A DNA stretch of 64,000 bases from an uncultured Christensenellaceae bacterium (GCA_910586675.1 CAJUJO010000003.1:1-64000), one strand, 5' to 3'. Shown: positions 1-8,754, counted from the first letter of the stretch. The notes: a model not told the origin generated them from the sequence alone. Numbers and translations are program-made.

Positions 1-2
1 TT

Positions 3-77
3 TGGCAGGGGAGACGCGATTCGAACACGCAACCTACGGTTTTGGAGACCGCTACTCTACCGTTGAGCCACTCCCCT
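3..77 (-). tRNA. tRNA-Trp (CCA)
   Basis: The reverse strand folds as a complete cloverleaf: a 7-bp acceptor stem (AGGGGAG with CTCCCCT), discriminator G, an encoded CCA end, a D-arm, an anticodon loop CTCCAAA giving anticodon CCA (tryptophan), and a T-arm with TTCGAAT. It is a single tRNA with its own promoter just upstream. Confidence 0.95.
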
Positions 78-89
78 AACGACTGGTTT

Positions 90-118
90 ATTATATAATA
101 TTATTTGTAATTCGTCAA
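90..118 (-). promoter_or_regulatory. Sigma-A promoter of tRNA-Trp
   Basis: On the minus strand a -35 TTGACG (113-118) and a -10 TATAAT (90-95) are separated by 17 bp. Transcription would start near 83, six bases before the mature tRNA end. Confidence 0.8.
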
Positions 119-156
119 GAACTTTTCATATAAAATCGAAAAAAGGAAACCTTTGA

Positions 157-963
157 ATGAAAAAAAAATATCGGCTCGGCATTATCGGCGGGGGCGTGAT
201 GGCGCAGGCTATTACCGACGGTGCGCTCGCATGCGGCTATTTATCTGTGCAAGAGATATCGTTAAGTGAGCCTAATTGCAGACGTGCGCGCGTTTTTGCG
301 GAAAAGGGGATAAATATTCTTGCTTCCAACCGCGACGTTGCCGAAAGCTGCGATTATCTGCTGCTGTCCGTCAAACCGCAGGTATTTACCGACATAGCGA
401 AGGAACTTTGCGGCGTAGAAGTATCCGTCGTCATCTCTATAATGGCTGGAGTTGAAAAAACTTTCGTGAGGGAAGCTTTGAAATGCAGTAATGTGAAAAT
501 CGCACGCGCAATGCCCAATCTTGCTTGTTCGGTCGGAGCCGGGATGACGGGATTGGACGTGTGTGAACTTTTGCCTTCGGATAAGGAATTTGTCACCGGT
601 TTATTTTCTTCGGCCGGTAAGGTAAATATACTCGAAGAAAAATTAATGAACGCCGTTACGAGTATTTCCGGGAGCGGTCCCGCATATGTGTTTTTATTTT
701 TAAGATCTCTCGTGCTGGCGGGAATGGAACAAGGGTTTACGGAATCGCAGGCAAAAGAATTTGCCTTGCAGACTTTGAAAGGCGGGGTGAAACTGGTGGA
801 AAATTCCGTGAGCGGGACTTTGGAGGAACTGATCGAAGCGGTGTCGTCTAAAGGGGGAACGACGGTCGCCGCGCTGGAAAGTTTTCGGAAAGACGATTTT
901 GCGGGGGCTGTTTCTCGCGCCGTAGCGGCCGCTGTTAGACGCGCAGAGGAGCTCTCCGAATGA
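157..963 (+). CDS. proC: Pyrroline-5-carboxylate reductase
   Basis: Last step of proline synthesis: NAD(P)H reduction of pyrroline-5-carboxylate in the cytoplasm. The 268-residue protein has normal family length. It shows an N-terminal Rossmann motif GIIGGGVMAQA (residues 8-18), SVKPQ at 71-75, RAMPN at 117-121, and the helical C-terminal domain with GSGPAY (172-177) and KGGTT (231-235, the ProC signature region, usually SPGGTT). The ATG at 157 follows an AAAGGA-type ribosome site. Its stop overlaps the rnhA start by four bases, so the two are translationally coupled. A weak promoter-like pair (TTGTAA at 105, TATAAA at 129) lies upstream. Confidence 0.95.
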   Translation: MKKKYRLGIIGGGVMAQAITDGALACGYLSVQEISLSEPNCRRARVFAEKGINILASNRDVAESCDYLLLSVKPQVFTDIAKELCGVEVSVVISIMAGVEKTFVREALKCSNVKIARAMPNLACSVGAGMTGLDVCELLPSDKEFVTGLFSSAGKVNILEEKLMNAVTSISGSGPAYVFLFLRSLVLAGMEQGFTESQAKEFALQTLKGGVKLVENSVSGTLEELIEAVSSKGGTTVAALESFRKDDFAGAVSRAVAAAVRRAEELSE

Positions 964-1427
964 ACGAAATGAAAAATGTTATTTTATATACGGACGGGGC
1001 TTGCTCCGGGAATCCCGGTATAGGCGGCTGGGGTGCGATTTTAATTTTCGGGGAAATAAAGCGGGAGATTTCCGGCGGCGAAATGGAAACGACCAATAAC
1101 CGTATGGAAATGATGGCGGTGATCCGCGGATTGGAACGTTTGAAATATCCTTGTAAAGTAGACGTGTACAGCGACTCGGCTTATACGGTGAACGCCTTTC
1201 AGAAGGGATGGGTTTACGGTTGGGAAAAGAAAAGCTGGAAAAAAACAGATGGAAAAGCAGTGTTGAACGATGACTTATGGAAACGGCTTTTGGTCCTTAC
1301 GCGGGAACATAGCGTGGTTTTTCATAAAGTAAAAGGACATTCCGATGACGAACTGAACAATCGTTGCGATTTTTTGGCGCGGGAATATATATCTGTTTTG
1401 AAAATCGGGAATGTTTCCCAAAACTGA
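960..1427 (+). CDS. rnhA: Ribonuclease HI
   Basis: Degrades the RNA strand of RNA-DNA hybrids. All active-site residues of the E. coli-type enzyme are visible: Asp12 (TDGACSGNPG), Glu50 (NNRMEMMA), Asp72 (YSDSAY), His127 (VKGHSDD) and Asp137. The basic helix/handle region (GWEKKSWKKTDGK, about 87-99) typical of RNase HI is present. Length 155 is standard. The start overlaps the proC stop in an ATGA, which indicates one transcript, although the functions are unrelated. Confidence 0.95.
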   Translation: MNEMKNVILYTDGACSGNPGIGGWGAILIFGEIKREISGGEMETTNNRMEMMAVIRGLERLKYPCKVDVYSDSAYTVNAFQKGWVYGWEKKSWKKTDGKAVLNDDLWKRLLVLTREHSVVFHKVKGHSDDELNNRCDFLAREYISVLKIGNVSQN

Positions 1428-1469
1428 ATATTAACCTTACTAATTGCTATATAATATGTGAGGTGGATA

Positions 1470-1514
1470 ATGAACAGTTTGAGCGGATCGTACGAAAACG
1501 ATAAAAGGGCGTAA
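1470..1514 (+). CDS. Possible 14-residue leader peptide
   Basis: A short reading frame (MNSLSGSYENDKRA) begins after a strong ribosome site (GAGGTGG, 1460-1466) and stops five bases before the ATG of the membrane protein at 1520, which has only a weak site of its own. A TATAAT at 1448-1453 may mark a promoter. I see the frame and the spacing; the coupling role is inference. Confidence 0.35.
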   Translation: MNSLSGSYENDKRA

Positions 1515-1519
1515 GCAGA

Positions 1520-2557
1520 ATGTCGAATACGGTTAAAAACATCATTCATATACTTTGTGTATTTGCGGGAGCGGTATTGTTTCAGGTGTTTTTCTTGCTT
1601 TCGCTTTTCTTTTTTAAATCGGATTGGGCGAAATGGCTTTATTTGCTTGTTTTAATCGGCGGTACGGTTCTTAATCTTGCCGTTTTTGCGATAGAAATAA
1701 GTTTTTATTTTTTGAAAAAAGAACTGATTTACAAAACGTGTATAACCGCATATGTTTTAGCCGTTTTTATTGCAATCGTAGCGTATATACTGTTAAAAAC
1801 CGGTTTTCTTGAAATAATGCGCGACGAAAAGGCGTTTGAAGAGTACTTGAAACGTTCTGGCAGTTGGATGAGCATTTTATTTATTACCTTGCAATTTTTG
1901 CAAGTCGTCATATTGCCGATTCCCAGCTTTGTTACCGTTGCCGCAGGTACGGCTCTATTCGGTCCGGCGTTAAATGTTTTATACAGTTTAATCGGTATAT
2001 TGCTCGGTTCGACTGTGGCTTTTATAGTAGGACGCTATGCAGGTTATCGCGCCGTAGCCTGGCTCGTTGGAAAAGAAACGCTCGACAAATGGCTGAGAAA
2101 GGTAAAGGGTAAGGATAAACTTTTACTTTCTGCAATGTTTCTTTTACCCGTTTTTCCCGACGATGTGCTGTGTTTCGTTGCAGGACTTTCTTCTATGTCG
2201 TTTGTATTCTTTTTGGTCGTCATCTTAATTTCGCGTGTACTGGCTATCGTTACGACAAGTTATTCCATTTCTTTGATTCCCTTTAACACTTGGTGGGGGC
2301 TTATGATATGGGGAGCATTTTTTCTCTTTATTATCATACTCTTTGTTTTTCTCTATAAAAAGTCGGAAGCTATTCAAGCTTGGTTTGAAAAAAAGCTCCA
2401 CCGTGAAACGCGCGTGGAAAAGAAGGCAGAGAAAGACGAATTTACTTTGCAGATCGTAGATCCTGACGGGGCAATCGTTGAAAAAGGAGTAAAGAAGGGG
2501 GCGAAGAAAGAGGAGCCCTCCTTTGAACGGAATGCCGATAGAAGAGACCATGAATAA
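1520..2557 (+). CDS. VTT-domain (TVP38/TMEM64, DedA-like) membrane protein
   Basis: Integral membrane protein of 345 residues. Several hydrophobic segments cover roughly residues 1-290. The central part has the VTT (formerly SNARE-associated) signature: a P-rich re-entrant stretch (LPIPSFVTVAAGTALFGP, about 132-149), G-rich helices (LLGSTVAFIVGRYAG) and a second loop with FLLPVFPDDVLCFVAGLS. Members are linked to lipid scrambling or transport; the substrate here is unknown. The last 60 residues are charged and cytoplasmic-looking. The gene sits 92 bp after rnhA and ends in a terminator. The start codon has a poor ribosome site, and a 14-codon frame with a strong one precedes it. Confidence 0.8.
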   Translation: MSNTVKNIIHILCVFAGAVLFQVFFLLSLFFFKSDWAKWLYLLVLIGGTVLNLAVFAIEISFYFLKKELIYKTCITAYVLAVFIAIVAYILLKTGFLEIMRDEKAFEEYLKRSGSWMSILFITLQFLQVVILPIPSFVTVAAGTALFGPALNVLYSLIGILLGSTVAFIVGRYAGYRAVAWLVGKETLDKWLRKVKGKDKLLLSAMFLLPVFPDDVLCFVAGLSSMSFVFFLVVILISRVLAIVTTSYSISLIPFNTWWGLMIWGAFFLFIIILFVFLYKKSEAIQAWFEKKLHRETRVEKKAEKDEFTLQIVDPDGAIVEKGVKKGAKKEEPSFERNADRRDHE

Positions 2558-2559
2558 TA

Positions 2560-2588
2560 AAACCCGCAATTTGTGCGGGTTTCTTTTT
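2560..2588 (+). terminator. Rho-independent terminator
   Basis: Nine-bp perfect stem AAACCCGCA/TGCGGGTTT (2560-2568 and 2574-2582) followed by CTTTTT. It ends the proC-rnhA-VTT transcript and separates it from the next promoter. Confidence 0.85.
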
Positions 2589-2620
2589 GCGAAAAAGTTT
2601 TTTTATATTTGATAATTTCC

Positions 2621-2649
2621 TTGCATTTTGCACAAAAGGCGTGTATAAT
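2621..2649 (+). promoter_or_regulatory. Promoter of the biotin-dependent decarboxylase operon
   Basis: -35 TTGCAT (2621-2626), 17-bp spacer, -10 TATAAT (2644-2649). Transcription would start near 2656, which excludes an upstream start codon at 2655 and supports the ATG at 2694. Confidence 0.8.
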
Positions 2650-2693
2650 GATATTTGGTAGAAGTTAGATTTTTTAATCTTTATGAGGTTATA

Positions 2694-4049
2694 ATGGATA
2701 AAATCAAGCAGTTGCAGGAGAGGAAAAACGCAATTTTGAAAGCGGGTGTCAGCGTGCGCGAAGATATTGCGACATTGTGCGACGAAAACAGCTTTGTTGA
2801 GCTTGCGGCGTACAGTTTTTCCAAAGATTTATTTTACGGCGAGGATGCGCAGGGGGAAGGAATCGTTACCGGTTTTGCGACCGTGCACGGATATCCTTTT
2901 TATCTTATTGCGCAGAATTTTGCGGTTTCCAACGGCGGGCTTTCCAAGGCAAATTGCGCTAAAATTGCAAAAACTCTGAATGCGGCGGAAAAGAACGAAA
3001 CGCCTGTTATTTATCTTTTGCATTCGCACGGCGTTCGGATCGGCGAGGGAGTTAACGTATTGGAAGGCGTTGCCGAGTTGCTTCTTAAAGCGACTCAATT
3101 GAAGGGCACCGTGCCGCAATATGCCGTCGTAAACGGGGACGTGTTCGGTCCATCTGCCGCGCTTGTCGCCGTATGCGATTGCATATTTTTTACCGAAAAA
3201 AGCTCTTTGTGCATCAACAGCCCGTTGGTTCTTTCGGCAAAAGCGGGTAAAAACCTGAAAAACATCGAAGTGGGTGGATATCATGCGCTTACGAAAGCAG
3301 GGCTTCCCGTCTTGGAAGCTAAAAATTTGAAAGGAGTTTCCGACTCGATTGCGCAGATAACCGAATTAATCAATGTACCCGTCATCGATGCGGAGCTCAA
3401 TAAGCCTATGCCTGTTTTGAATAAAAAGACGGATGCGGACGCTATTCTTTCGATTTTTGAGACTAGTGCGGAGCTTGGTGCTTTGACTTCTCCCGAAGTC
3501 AAAACGGTACTTGGAAGAATCGGGGGAATTTCCGTTGCTGCCGTTATTTTTGACGGAGCAGTGAAGTTAAACGAAAGAAATATAAAGAAACTGAGAAGTT
3601 TTGCGGAATTCGCTTGCTGTTACGGATTTCCGTTCGTTACTTTTGTGGATTGTGTAGGAATCGAGGCGGAGCTTGCGGTAAACGATAGCGCTGTTTTGAA
3701 AGAAATTACCGAATATCTTTCTATTTTAGATGCAATCGACACGGCAAAAATTGCCGTCGTAACGGGGAAAGCCGTCGGCTTGGGATATTCTTTGTTTGCG
3801 GCAAAATCTGTCGGTTTCGATTATACTTTCGCATTCGCGACGGCACAGATTTCGCTCTTTGAAAGCGCAGTTGGCGCCGAAATCGAGCTTGCGGACGGCA
3901 AAGCCGATAAAAGTAAACTTGCGGCGATTTATGCCGAGGAAAACGCCGATCCGATTCATGCGGCAAACGGCGGTTATCTTGATAACGTGATCGAACCGCA
4001 ATTTGTAAAACAGTATCTTGTCGCATCTTTGCAGACACTGATCAAGTGA
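2694..4049 (+). CDS. Divergent CoA-type carboxyltransferase (MmdA/PccB/12S-like)
   Basis: Crotonase-fold carboxyltransferase of 451 residues, expected to move a carboxyl group between an acyl-CoA and the biotin carrier encoded two genes later. Both domains can be recognised: the N-half with a GGLSKANCAKIAK-type helix and HGVRIGEGVNVLEG (usually GGARIQEG), and the C-half with GRIGGISVAAVIFDG and the VTFVDCVG strand. It is shorter than the usual 510-520 residues, and the segment after VTFVDCVG lacks the typical glycine-rich stretch, so the substrate is uncertain. The ATG at 2694 was chosen because GAGG lies 5-6 bases upstream and the promoter's start site is at about 2656. First gene of a five-gene operon. 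Confidence 0.75.
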   Translation: MDKIKQLQERKNAILKAGVSVREDIATLCDENSFVELAAYSFSKDLFYGEDAQGEGIVTGFATVHGYPFYLIAQNFAVSNGGLSKANCAKIAKTLNAAEKNETPVIYLLHSHGVRIGEGVNVLEGVAELLLKATQLKGTVPQYAVVNGDVFGPSAALVAVCDCIFFTEKSSLCINSPLVLSAKAGKNLKNIEVGGYHALTKAGLPVLEAKNLKGVSDSIAQITELINVPVIDAELNKPMPVLNKKTDADAILSIFETSAELGALTSPEVKTVLGRIGGISVAAVIFDGAVKLNERNIKKLRSFAEFACCYGFPFVTFVDCVGIEAELAVNDSAVLKEITEYLSILDAIDTAKIAVVTGKAVGLGYSLFAAKSVGFDYTFAFATAQISLFESAVGAEIELADGKADKSKLAAIYAEENADPIHAANGGYLDNVIEPQFVKQYLVASLQTLIK

Positions 4050-4058
4050 GGGAGACCG

Positions 4059-4391
4059 ATGTTGACTAATTTGTTGGACGGATGGTTCAAAATGAACGTC
4101 GGGGAAGGCGCGTTCTATGCGGCGTTCGGTTTTATTTTTGTGTTTCTCGGAATTACCGTATTGATATTGTTGTTTACCGTACTCGGAAAAATTATGGATA
4201 CGGTGAACAAGAAGCGGGCGAAAAAAGCCGAAGATTCCATTCCCGTTATTTCAACGGAACCTTCCTTTGAAGCGCAAGAAGCCGGACTTGCACCCGAAAC
4301 GATAGCTGTTATTTCTGCGGCACTTGCGGCCTATTACGATTCGGAAAATACTAAATGCGACTTTGTCGTGAAGCGAATCAGAAAAATATAA
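4059..4391 (+). CDS. OadG/MmdD-like gamma/delta subunit of a decarboxylase pump
   Basis: Small 110-residue protein with a single N-terminal membrane helix (about 18-43, rich in F, V, I and L), then a charged segment (MDTVNKKRAKKAED) and a C-terminal region LAPETIAVISAALAAYY matching the pattern of OadG/MmdD. In the characterised pumps this subunit anchors and stabilises the carboxyltransferase-beta complex. It lies nine bases after the carboxyltransferase and 25 bases before the biotin carrier. Confidence 0.75.
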   Translation: MLTNLLDGWFKMNVGEGAFYAAFGFIFVFLGITVLILLFTVLGKIMDTVNKKRAKKAEDSIPVISTEPSFEAQEAGLAPETIAVISAALAAYYDSENTKCDFVVKRIRKI

Positions 4392-4416
4392 AAATATTTT
4401 AAGGAGTTATAATAAT

Positions 4417-4764
4417 ATGCGTAATTTTATCATTACGGTAGACGGAAAAAAATATGAAGTGGGCGTAGAGGAAGTAGGGGAAACCGTGTCTTCCGCTCCG
4501 CAGGCAACGCCGATTGCCGCTGCGCCCCTGTCTGCGCCCGCAGGGAACGGAAAGGGAACGAAAATTCTTTCGCCTTTTCCCGGTTTGATTAAAAACTTGC
4601 TCGTTGCGAACGGTTCTCAGGTAAAAAAAGATCAACCTGTTCTTGTTTTGGAAGCAATGAAGATGGATAACGATATTACCGCTCCCTGCGACGGAACGGT
4701 TAATTTTCAGGTAGCAAAGGGCGCAAACGTAGAGTCGGATGCGGTACTTGCCGTGATCGGTTGA
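4417..4764 (+). CDS. Biotin carboxyl carrier protein of the decarboxylase complex
   Basis: 115 residues: an N-terminal beta-rich segment, an alanine/proline linker (about 26-45, typical swinging-arm hinge) and a biotinyl domain ending in EAMKMDND, where Lys82 is the biotinylation site. It carries carboxyl-biotin between the carboxyltransferase(s) and the membrane beta subunit. AAGGAG precedes the ATG. It is the only biotin carrier in the operon, so both carboxyltransferases encoded here probably share it. Confidence 0.9.
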   Translation: MRNFIITVDGKKYEVGVEEVGETVSSAPQATPIAAAPLSAPAGNGKGTKILSPFPGLIKNLLVANGSQVKKDQPVLVLEAMKMDNDITAPCDGTVNFQVAKGANVESDAVLAVIG

Positions 4765-4776
4765 TAGGAGCGTTTT

Positions 4777-5961
4777 ATGCAGACGAATATACTCGCTCTC
4801 GACGTCGGGAAGATTTTTTCCGATTTGTGGAATTCGATGGGGATTTCCCAGGGCGGCTGGCAGAATTATGTGATGCTTGCAATTTCCTTCTTGTTGATGT
4901 ACCTTGCAATCGTTAAGAAGGCGGAACCCATGCTTTTGCTGCCCATCGCATTCGGAATGTTTCTCATTAATCTTCCGGGAGCAGAAAAAATTCTATGGGG
5001 AACGTATCCCGAGGGCGTGGAGCATAATTTTGATAATACGGAAAACAGAGGACTGCTATGGTATCTGTATTTCGGTGTCGATAAGGTGATTTATCCTCCG
5101 CTTATTTTCCTCGGCATCGGCGCAATGACCGATTTTGGACCGTTGATCGCCAATCCCAAAAGCATGCTGATCGGCGCGGGTGCACAGTTCGGCATATTCG
5201 TTGCTTTGTTCGGTGCCGTATTGTTCGGATTTACGGGAGCGGCAGCGGCGGCGATTGCCATAATCGGCGGGGCGGACGGCCCTACGGCGATTTATGTTGC
5301 AAAAATGTTAGCGGAAAATTTGGTTCCGACCATTGCAATCGCCGCTTATTCCTATATGGCGCTTATTCCGTTTATTCAAAAGCCGCTCATGCGTGCGTTG
5401 ACGACCAAAAAGGAGCGCGCAATCAGAATGAAGCCGCTTCGTCAGGTTTCCAAAGCGGAAAAAATAATTTTCCCCGTTGCGGTTACGCTCGTCGTCGGAT
5501 TGCTTCTTCCCGATGCAATCCCATTGCTCGGAATGCTCATGCTCGGTAATTTGTTCCGTGAATCGGGCGTTGTAGAACGGCTTTCTTCGCAGGCGCAGAA
5601 CGGGCTTATCAATACCGTAACCATATTCCTTGGAATTTCCGTAGGATGCAAAGCCAAGGGGGAAATTTTCCTTACCTTGCAGACGATCGAAATTCTCGTA
5701 ATCGGTATTTGCGCGTTCGTTCTCGGTACGATCGGGGGCTTGCTCGTTGCGAAAGTAATGTGCAAGATTACGAAGGGAAAAATCAATCCCTTGATAGGTT
5801 CTGCCGGCGTTTCCGCCGTGCCTATGGCTGCACGCATTTCCGAAGACGTGGGAAGGGAAACCGACCCGCAGAATCATTTGCTCATGCACGCCATGGGACC
5901 GAACGTTGCCGGAGTTATCGGCTCCGCGCTTGCGGCGGGTGTATTGCTTGCGTGCTTCTGA
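4777..5961 (+). CDS. Na+-pumping decarboxylase beta subunit (OadB/MmdB/GcdB family)
   Basis: Polytopic membrane protein of 394 residues. It decarboxylates carboxyl-biotin and couples this to ion (normally Na+) export. The hallmark GGADGPTAIYVAK (164-176) contains Asp167, equivalent to the ion-binding aspartate of OadB; IGAMTDFGPLI (114-124) and GNLFRESGVVERL are also family features. Translation starts 12 bases after the biotin carrier stop with a TAGGAG site. Confidence 0.93.
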   Translation: MQTNILALDVGKIFSDLWNSMGISQGGWQNYVMLAISFLLMYLAIVKKAEPMLLLPIAFGMFLINLPGAEKILWGTYPEGVEHNFDNTENRGLLWYLYFGVDKVIYPPLIFLGIGAMTDFGPLIANPKSMLIGAGAQFGIFVALFGAVLFGFTGAAAAAIAIIGGADGPTAIYVAKMLAENLVPTIAIAAYSYMALIPFIQKPLMRALTTKKERAIRMKPLRQVSKAEKIIFPVAVTLVVGLLLPDAIPLLGMLMLGNLFRESGVVERLSSQAQNGLINTVTIFLGISVGCKAKGEIFLTLQTIEILVIGICAFVLGTIGGLLVAKVMCKITKGKINPLIGSAGVSAVPMAARISEDVGRETDPQNHLLMHAMGPNVAGVIGSALAAGVLLACF

Positions 5962-5991
5962 CAATTAAGTAGAATTATTTCGGAGTATATT

Positions 5992-7410
5992 ATGGCGAAA
6001 AAAGTAATGATAATGGATACCATTCTCCGCGATGCCCATCAATCGCATGCGGCGACGCGAATGAGAACGGAGCAGATGATACCCGTGCTCGAACAGCTTG
6101 ACGAAGTCGGATATTATTCTTTGGAAGGATGGGGCGGCGCGACCTTCGATTCGTGCATGCGCTATTTGAACGAGGATCCGTGGGAGCGCTTGCGCACTTT
6201 GCGAAAATACTTGAAGAAGACGCCAATCCAAATGCTTCTTCGCGGACAGAATTTGCTCGGATACCGCAATTATGCGGATGATCTCGTGGATAAAGTCGTA
6301 GAAAAATCTTTTGAAAACGGCGTACGCGTCGTGCGTGTATTCGATGCGCTCAACGACCCGAGAAATATTGAATCCTCCATGCGGGCAATCAAAAAGTACG
6401 GCGGGAAATACGGCGGCGTGTGCGAAGCGGCAATTTCATATACGACGAGTCCCGTTCATACGCTCGACTATTTTGTGAAACTGGCTAAAACATACGAAGA
6501 TATGGGGGCGGATAATATCTGTATCAAGGATATGGCGAATCTGCTTCTTCCCTTCGACGCGTTCGCGCTTGTAACGGCGCTTAAAAAACAGTTGCGTCCC
6601 GAAACCAAAATTCATCTCCATACGCACAATACGACGGGTACGGGCGATATGGTCAATCTGATGGCGATCCAAGCGGGAGTGGATATTGTCGATACGGCAC
6701 TCTCGCCGCTCGCAAACGGAACGTCGCAGCCCGCAACGGAGCCGCTCGTCGCTACGTTAAAGGGTACAGATTACGATACGGGCATTGAGCTCGAACGGCT
6801 TATTCCTATTGCCGCACATTTCAAAAAGGTTGCGCAGGAGTTGGAAAAAGAGGGAGCGCTTAATCCGAAGGTGCGCCTTGTGGACGTCAATACGCTGATT
6901 TATCAAGTGCCGGGAGGCATGCTTTCCAATCTTATGAATCAGTTGAAAAAGGCGGGAAAAGAGGATAAATTGCCCGAGGTTCTTGCGGAAGTTCCTAACG
7001 TCCGCGCCGATTGCGGTTATCCTCCGCTCGTAACGCCTTCTTCGCAGATTGTCGGCACGCAGGCGGTCATGAACGTCGTAATGGGCGAACGGTATAAAAT
7101 GGTTACCAAGGAAACGCGCGATTTGTTTGCAGGAAAATACGGACAGCTTCCTATGCCCGTAAACGAAGAGGTGGCGGAAAAAGTCTTAAAGGGCGAAAAA
7201 CGCATTACGTACAGGCCTGCGGACGATTTGGAGCCCGAGTATGAAAAAATAAAGGCAGAGGTTGTCTCGAAAGGTTTTTACACGCAGGAAGAAGACGTTC
7301 TTTCTTACGCGTCCTTCCCTGAGGTTGCCGAGAATTTTTTCAAATGGAGAAAGGCTCGCAACCAATCGGTGGATAGCGATTTGGCAAAATCGGGCGTTTA
7401 TCCCGTATAA
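5992..7410 (+). CDS. Oxaloacetate/pyruvate carboxyltransferase alpha subunit (OadA/PycB/5S-like)
   Basis: 472-residue carboxyltransferase acting on oxaloacetate/pyruvate. Conserved features: LRDAHQS (12-18), GWGGATFD (47-54), KDMA (179-182, containing the lysine that is carbamylated in this family) and HLHTH (208-212, metal ligands). The PycB-type helical part (PGGMLSNL) follows. There is no C-terminal biotin domain, in agreement with the separate carrier at 4417. It ends the operon; a hairpin follows at 7445. Confidence 0.92.
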   Translation: MAKKVMIMDTILRDAHQSHAATRMRTEQMIPVLEQLDEVGYYSLEGWGGATFDSCMRYLNEDPWERLRTLRKYLKKTPIQMLLRGQNLLGYRNYADDLVDKVVEKSFENGVRVVRVFDALNDPRNIESSMRAIKKYGGKYGGVCEAAISYTTSPVHTLDYFVKLAKTYEDMGADNICIKDMANLLLPFDAFALVTALKKQLRPETKIHLHTHNTTGTGDMVNLMAIQAGVDIVDTALSPLANGTSQPATEPLVATLKGTDYDTGIELERLIPIAAHFKKVAQELEKEGALNPKVRLVDVNTLIYQVPGGMLSNLMNQLKKAGKEDKLPEVLAEVPNVRADCGYPPLVTPSSQIVGTQAVMNVVMGERYKMVTKETRDLFAGKYGQLPMPVNEEVAEKVLKGEKRITYRPADDLEPEYEKIKAEVVSKGFYTQEEDVLSYASFPEVAENFFKWRKARNQSVDSDLAKSGVYPV

Positions 7411-7444
7411 ATTATGATGACGACTGTCAAAGACAAATATGTCG

Positions 7445-7472
7445 GAAGCGAGGGGAATTGCGCCCTCGCTTC
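7445..7472 (+). terminator. Hairpin after the decarboxylase operon (weak terminator)
   Basis: Perfect 10-bp stem GAAGCGAGGG/CCCTCGCTTC with an 8-nt loop (7445-7454 and 7463-7472). It lacks a clear T-tract, so it may be a pause or processing hairpin instead. Confidence 0.4.
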
Positions 7473-7517
7473 TGTGTTCAACCGAAAAACAATCGTTATC
7501 GCGCGGGGGCAATTGTA

Positions 7518-8741
7518 ATGGCGCGGGTGATCGTAGTCGGCGGGGGTGCCGCGGGCTTGATGGCGGCATATGCGAGCGCGGCGCGGGGCAATTCCGTCAT
7601 TTTATTGGAGCAGAACGAAAAGCTCGGAAAAAAGATTTATATTACGGGAAAAGGGCGTTGCAATCTCACAAACGACTGTCTGCCCGATGAATTTCTGCAA
7701 AACGTAGTTCACGGAGCAAAATTCATGACGGGCGCGATATACTCGTTTTCTCCGCAGAAAACGATGGCGTTTTTGGAAAGTTACGGGCTAGCTGTTAAAA
7801 CCGAGCGGGGAAACCGTGTTTTTCCTGTGAGCGACCACGCGAGCGACGTAACAAAGACCTTGGAAAAAGCCTGCTTGAAAGCGGGCGTTATGATCAAATT
7901 AAACGAAAAAGTTGCAGAAATCAAGGTTGTAAAAGGCAGTGTACGCGGCGTAATTTCTTCGCAAGGGAAATACGATTGCGATTGCGCCGTTATATGTACG
8001 GGGGGGTTATCTTATCCTTCGACGGGCTCTACGGGCGACGGATATCGTTTTGCCTCGGCATGCGGACATTCCGTGAGTCCGTGCGTGCCGTCGCTTACGG
8101 GAATCAAGTTGATGGAAGACTGTGTTTCTGTGCAGGGGATTGCATTGAAAAACGTTGTTTTATCGGCTCGCTGCGCGGATAAGGTGATATCCTCCCGTAT
8201 GGGAGAGTTGTTATTCACGCATTACGGGATAAGCGGACCTTTGGTTTTATCTTTGTCGGCGGAAATCAATCGAATGCCGCTGAAAGATATTACGTTATCC
8301 ATCGATTACAAGCCGTCGCTCGACGTGCAGAAGCTAAATGCGCGATTGTTGCGGGATTTCTCCGATCGGTCGAACGAGCGTTTGAAAAACGTTATGCGCG
8401 GATTGTTGCCGCAAAATCTCGCAATGTTTGTTCTGAACCGTGCGGGCGTTTCTTCCGAAAAACAAGCTAATTCCGTAACCAAGGAGGAGCGGTTCCGTTT
8501 GGTGAAAACGTTGAAAGAATTTGTTTTGAAGCCTGCGGATCTGTGCGGCTTTCACGAAGCGGTAGTTACTTCCGGCGGCGTTAATTTGAAAGAAGTGAAT
8601 CCGAAAACGATGGAAAGTAAAATAGTGAAGGGGCTGTATTTCGGCGGCGAGGTTTTGGATATTGACGCATTTACGGGTGGGTTTAATTTGCAATTGGCGT
8701 TTTCAAGCGGATTTATCGCCGGAAACAGCATTAATGTTTGA
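7518..8741 (+). CDS. NAD(P)/FAD-dependent oxidoreductase (HI0933/BaiN family)
   Basis: 407-residue flavoprotein. The N-terminal FAD-binding motif is VIVVGGGAAGLMAAYA (4-19), followed by the family-typical KIYITGKGRCNLTN (about 39-52). The C-terminus has the second signature FGGEVLDIDAFTGGFNLQLAFSSG. In vivo substrate unknown; BaiN of bile-acid-converting Clostridia belongs to this family, but most members are housekeeping genes next to cmk, as here. The ATG at 7518 is preferred over an upstream in-frame start because the Rossmann strand begins directly after it and a GGGGG site lies 9 bases upstream. Confidence 0.85.
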   Translation: MARVIVVGGGAAGLMAAYASAARGNSVILLEQNEKLGKKIYITGKGRCNLTNDCLPDEFLQNVVHGAKFMTGAIYSFSPQKTMAFLESYGLAVKTERGNRVFPVSDHASDVTKTLEKACLKAGVMIKLNEKVAEIKVVKGSVRGVISSQGKYDCDCAVICTGGLSYPSTGSTGDGYRFASACGHSVSPCVPSLTGIKLMEDCVSVQGIALKNVVLSARCADKVISSRMGELLFTHYGISGPLVLSLSAEINRMPLKDITLSIDYKPSLDVQKLNARLLRDFSDRSNERLKNVMRGLLPQNLAMFVLNRAGVSSEKQANSVTKEERFRLVKTLKEFVLKPADLCGFHEAVVTSGGVNLKEVNPKTMESKIVKGLYFGGEVLDIDAFTGGFNLQLAFSSGFIAGNSINV

Positions 8742-8754
8742 TATTATAAATTAT

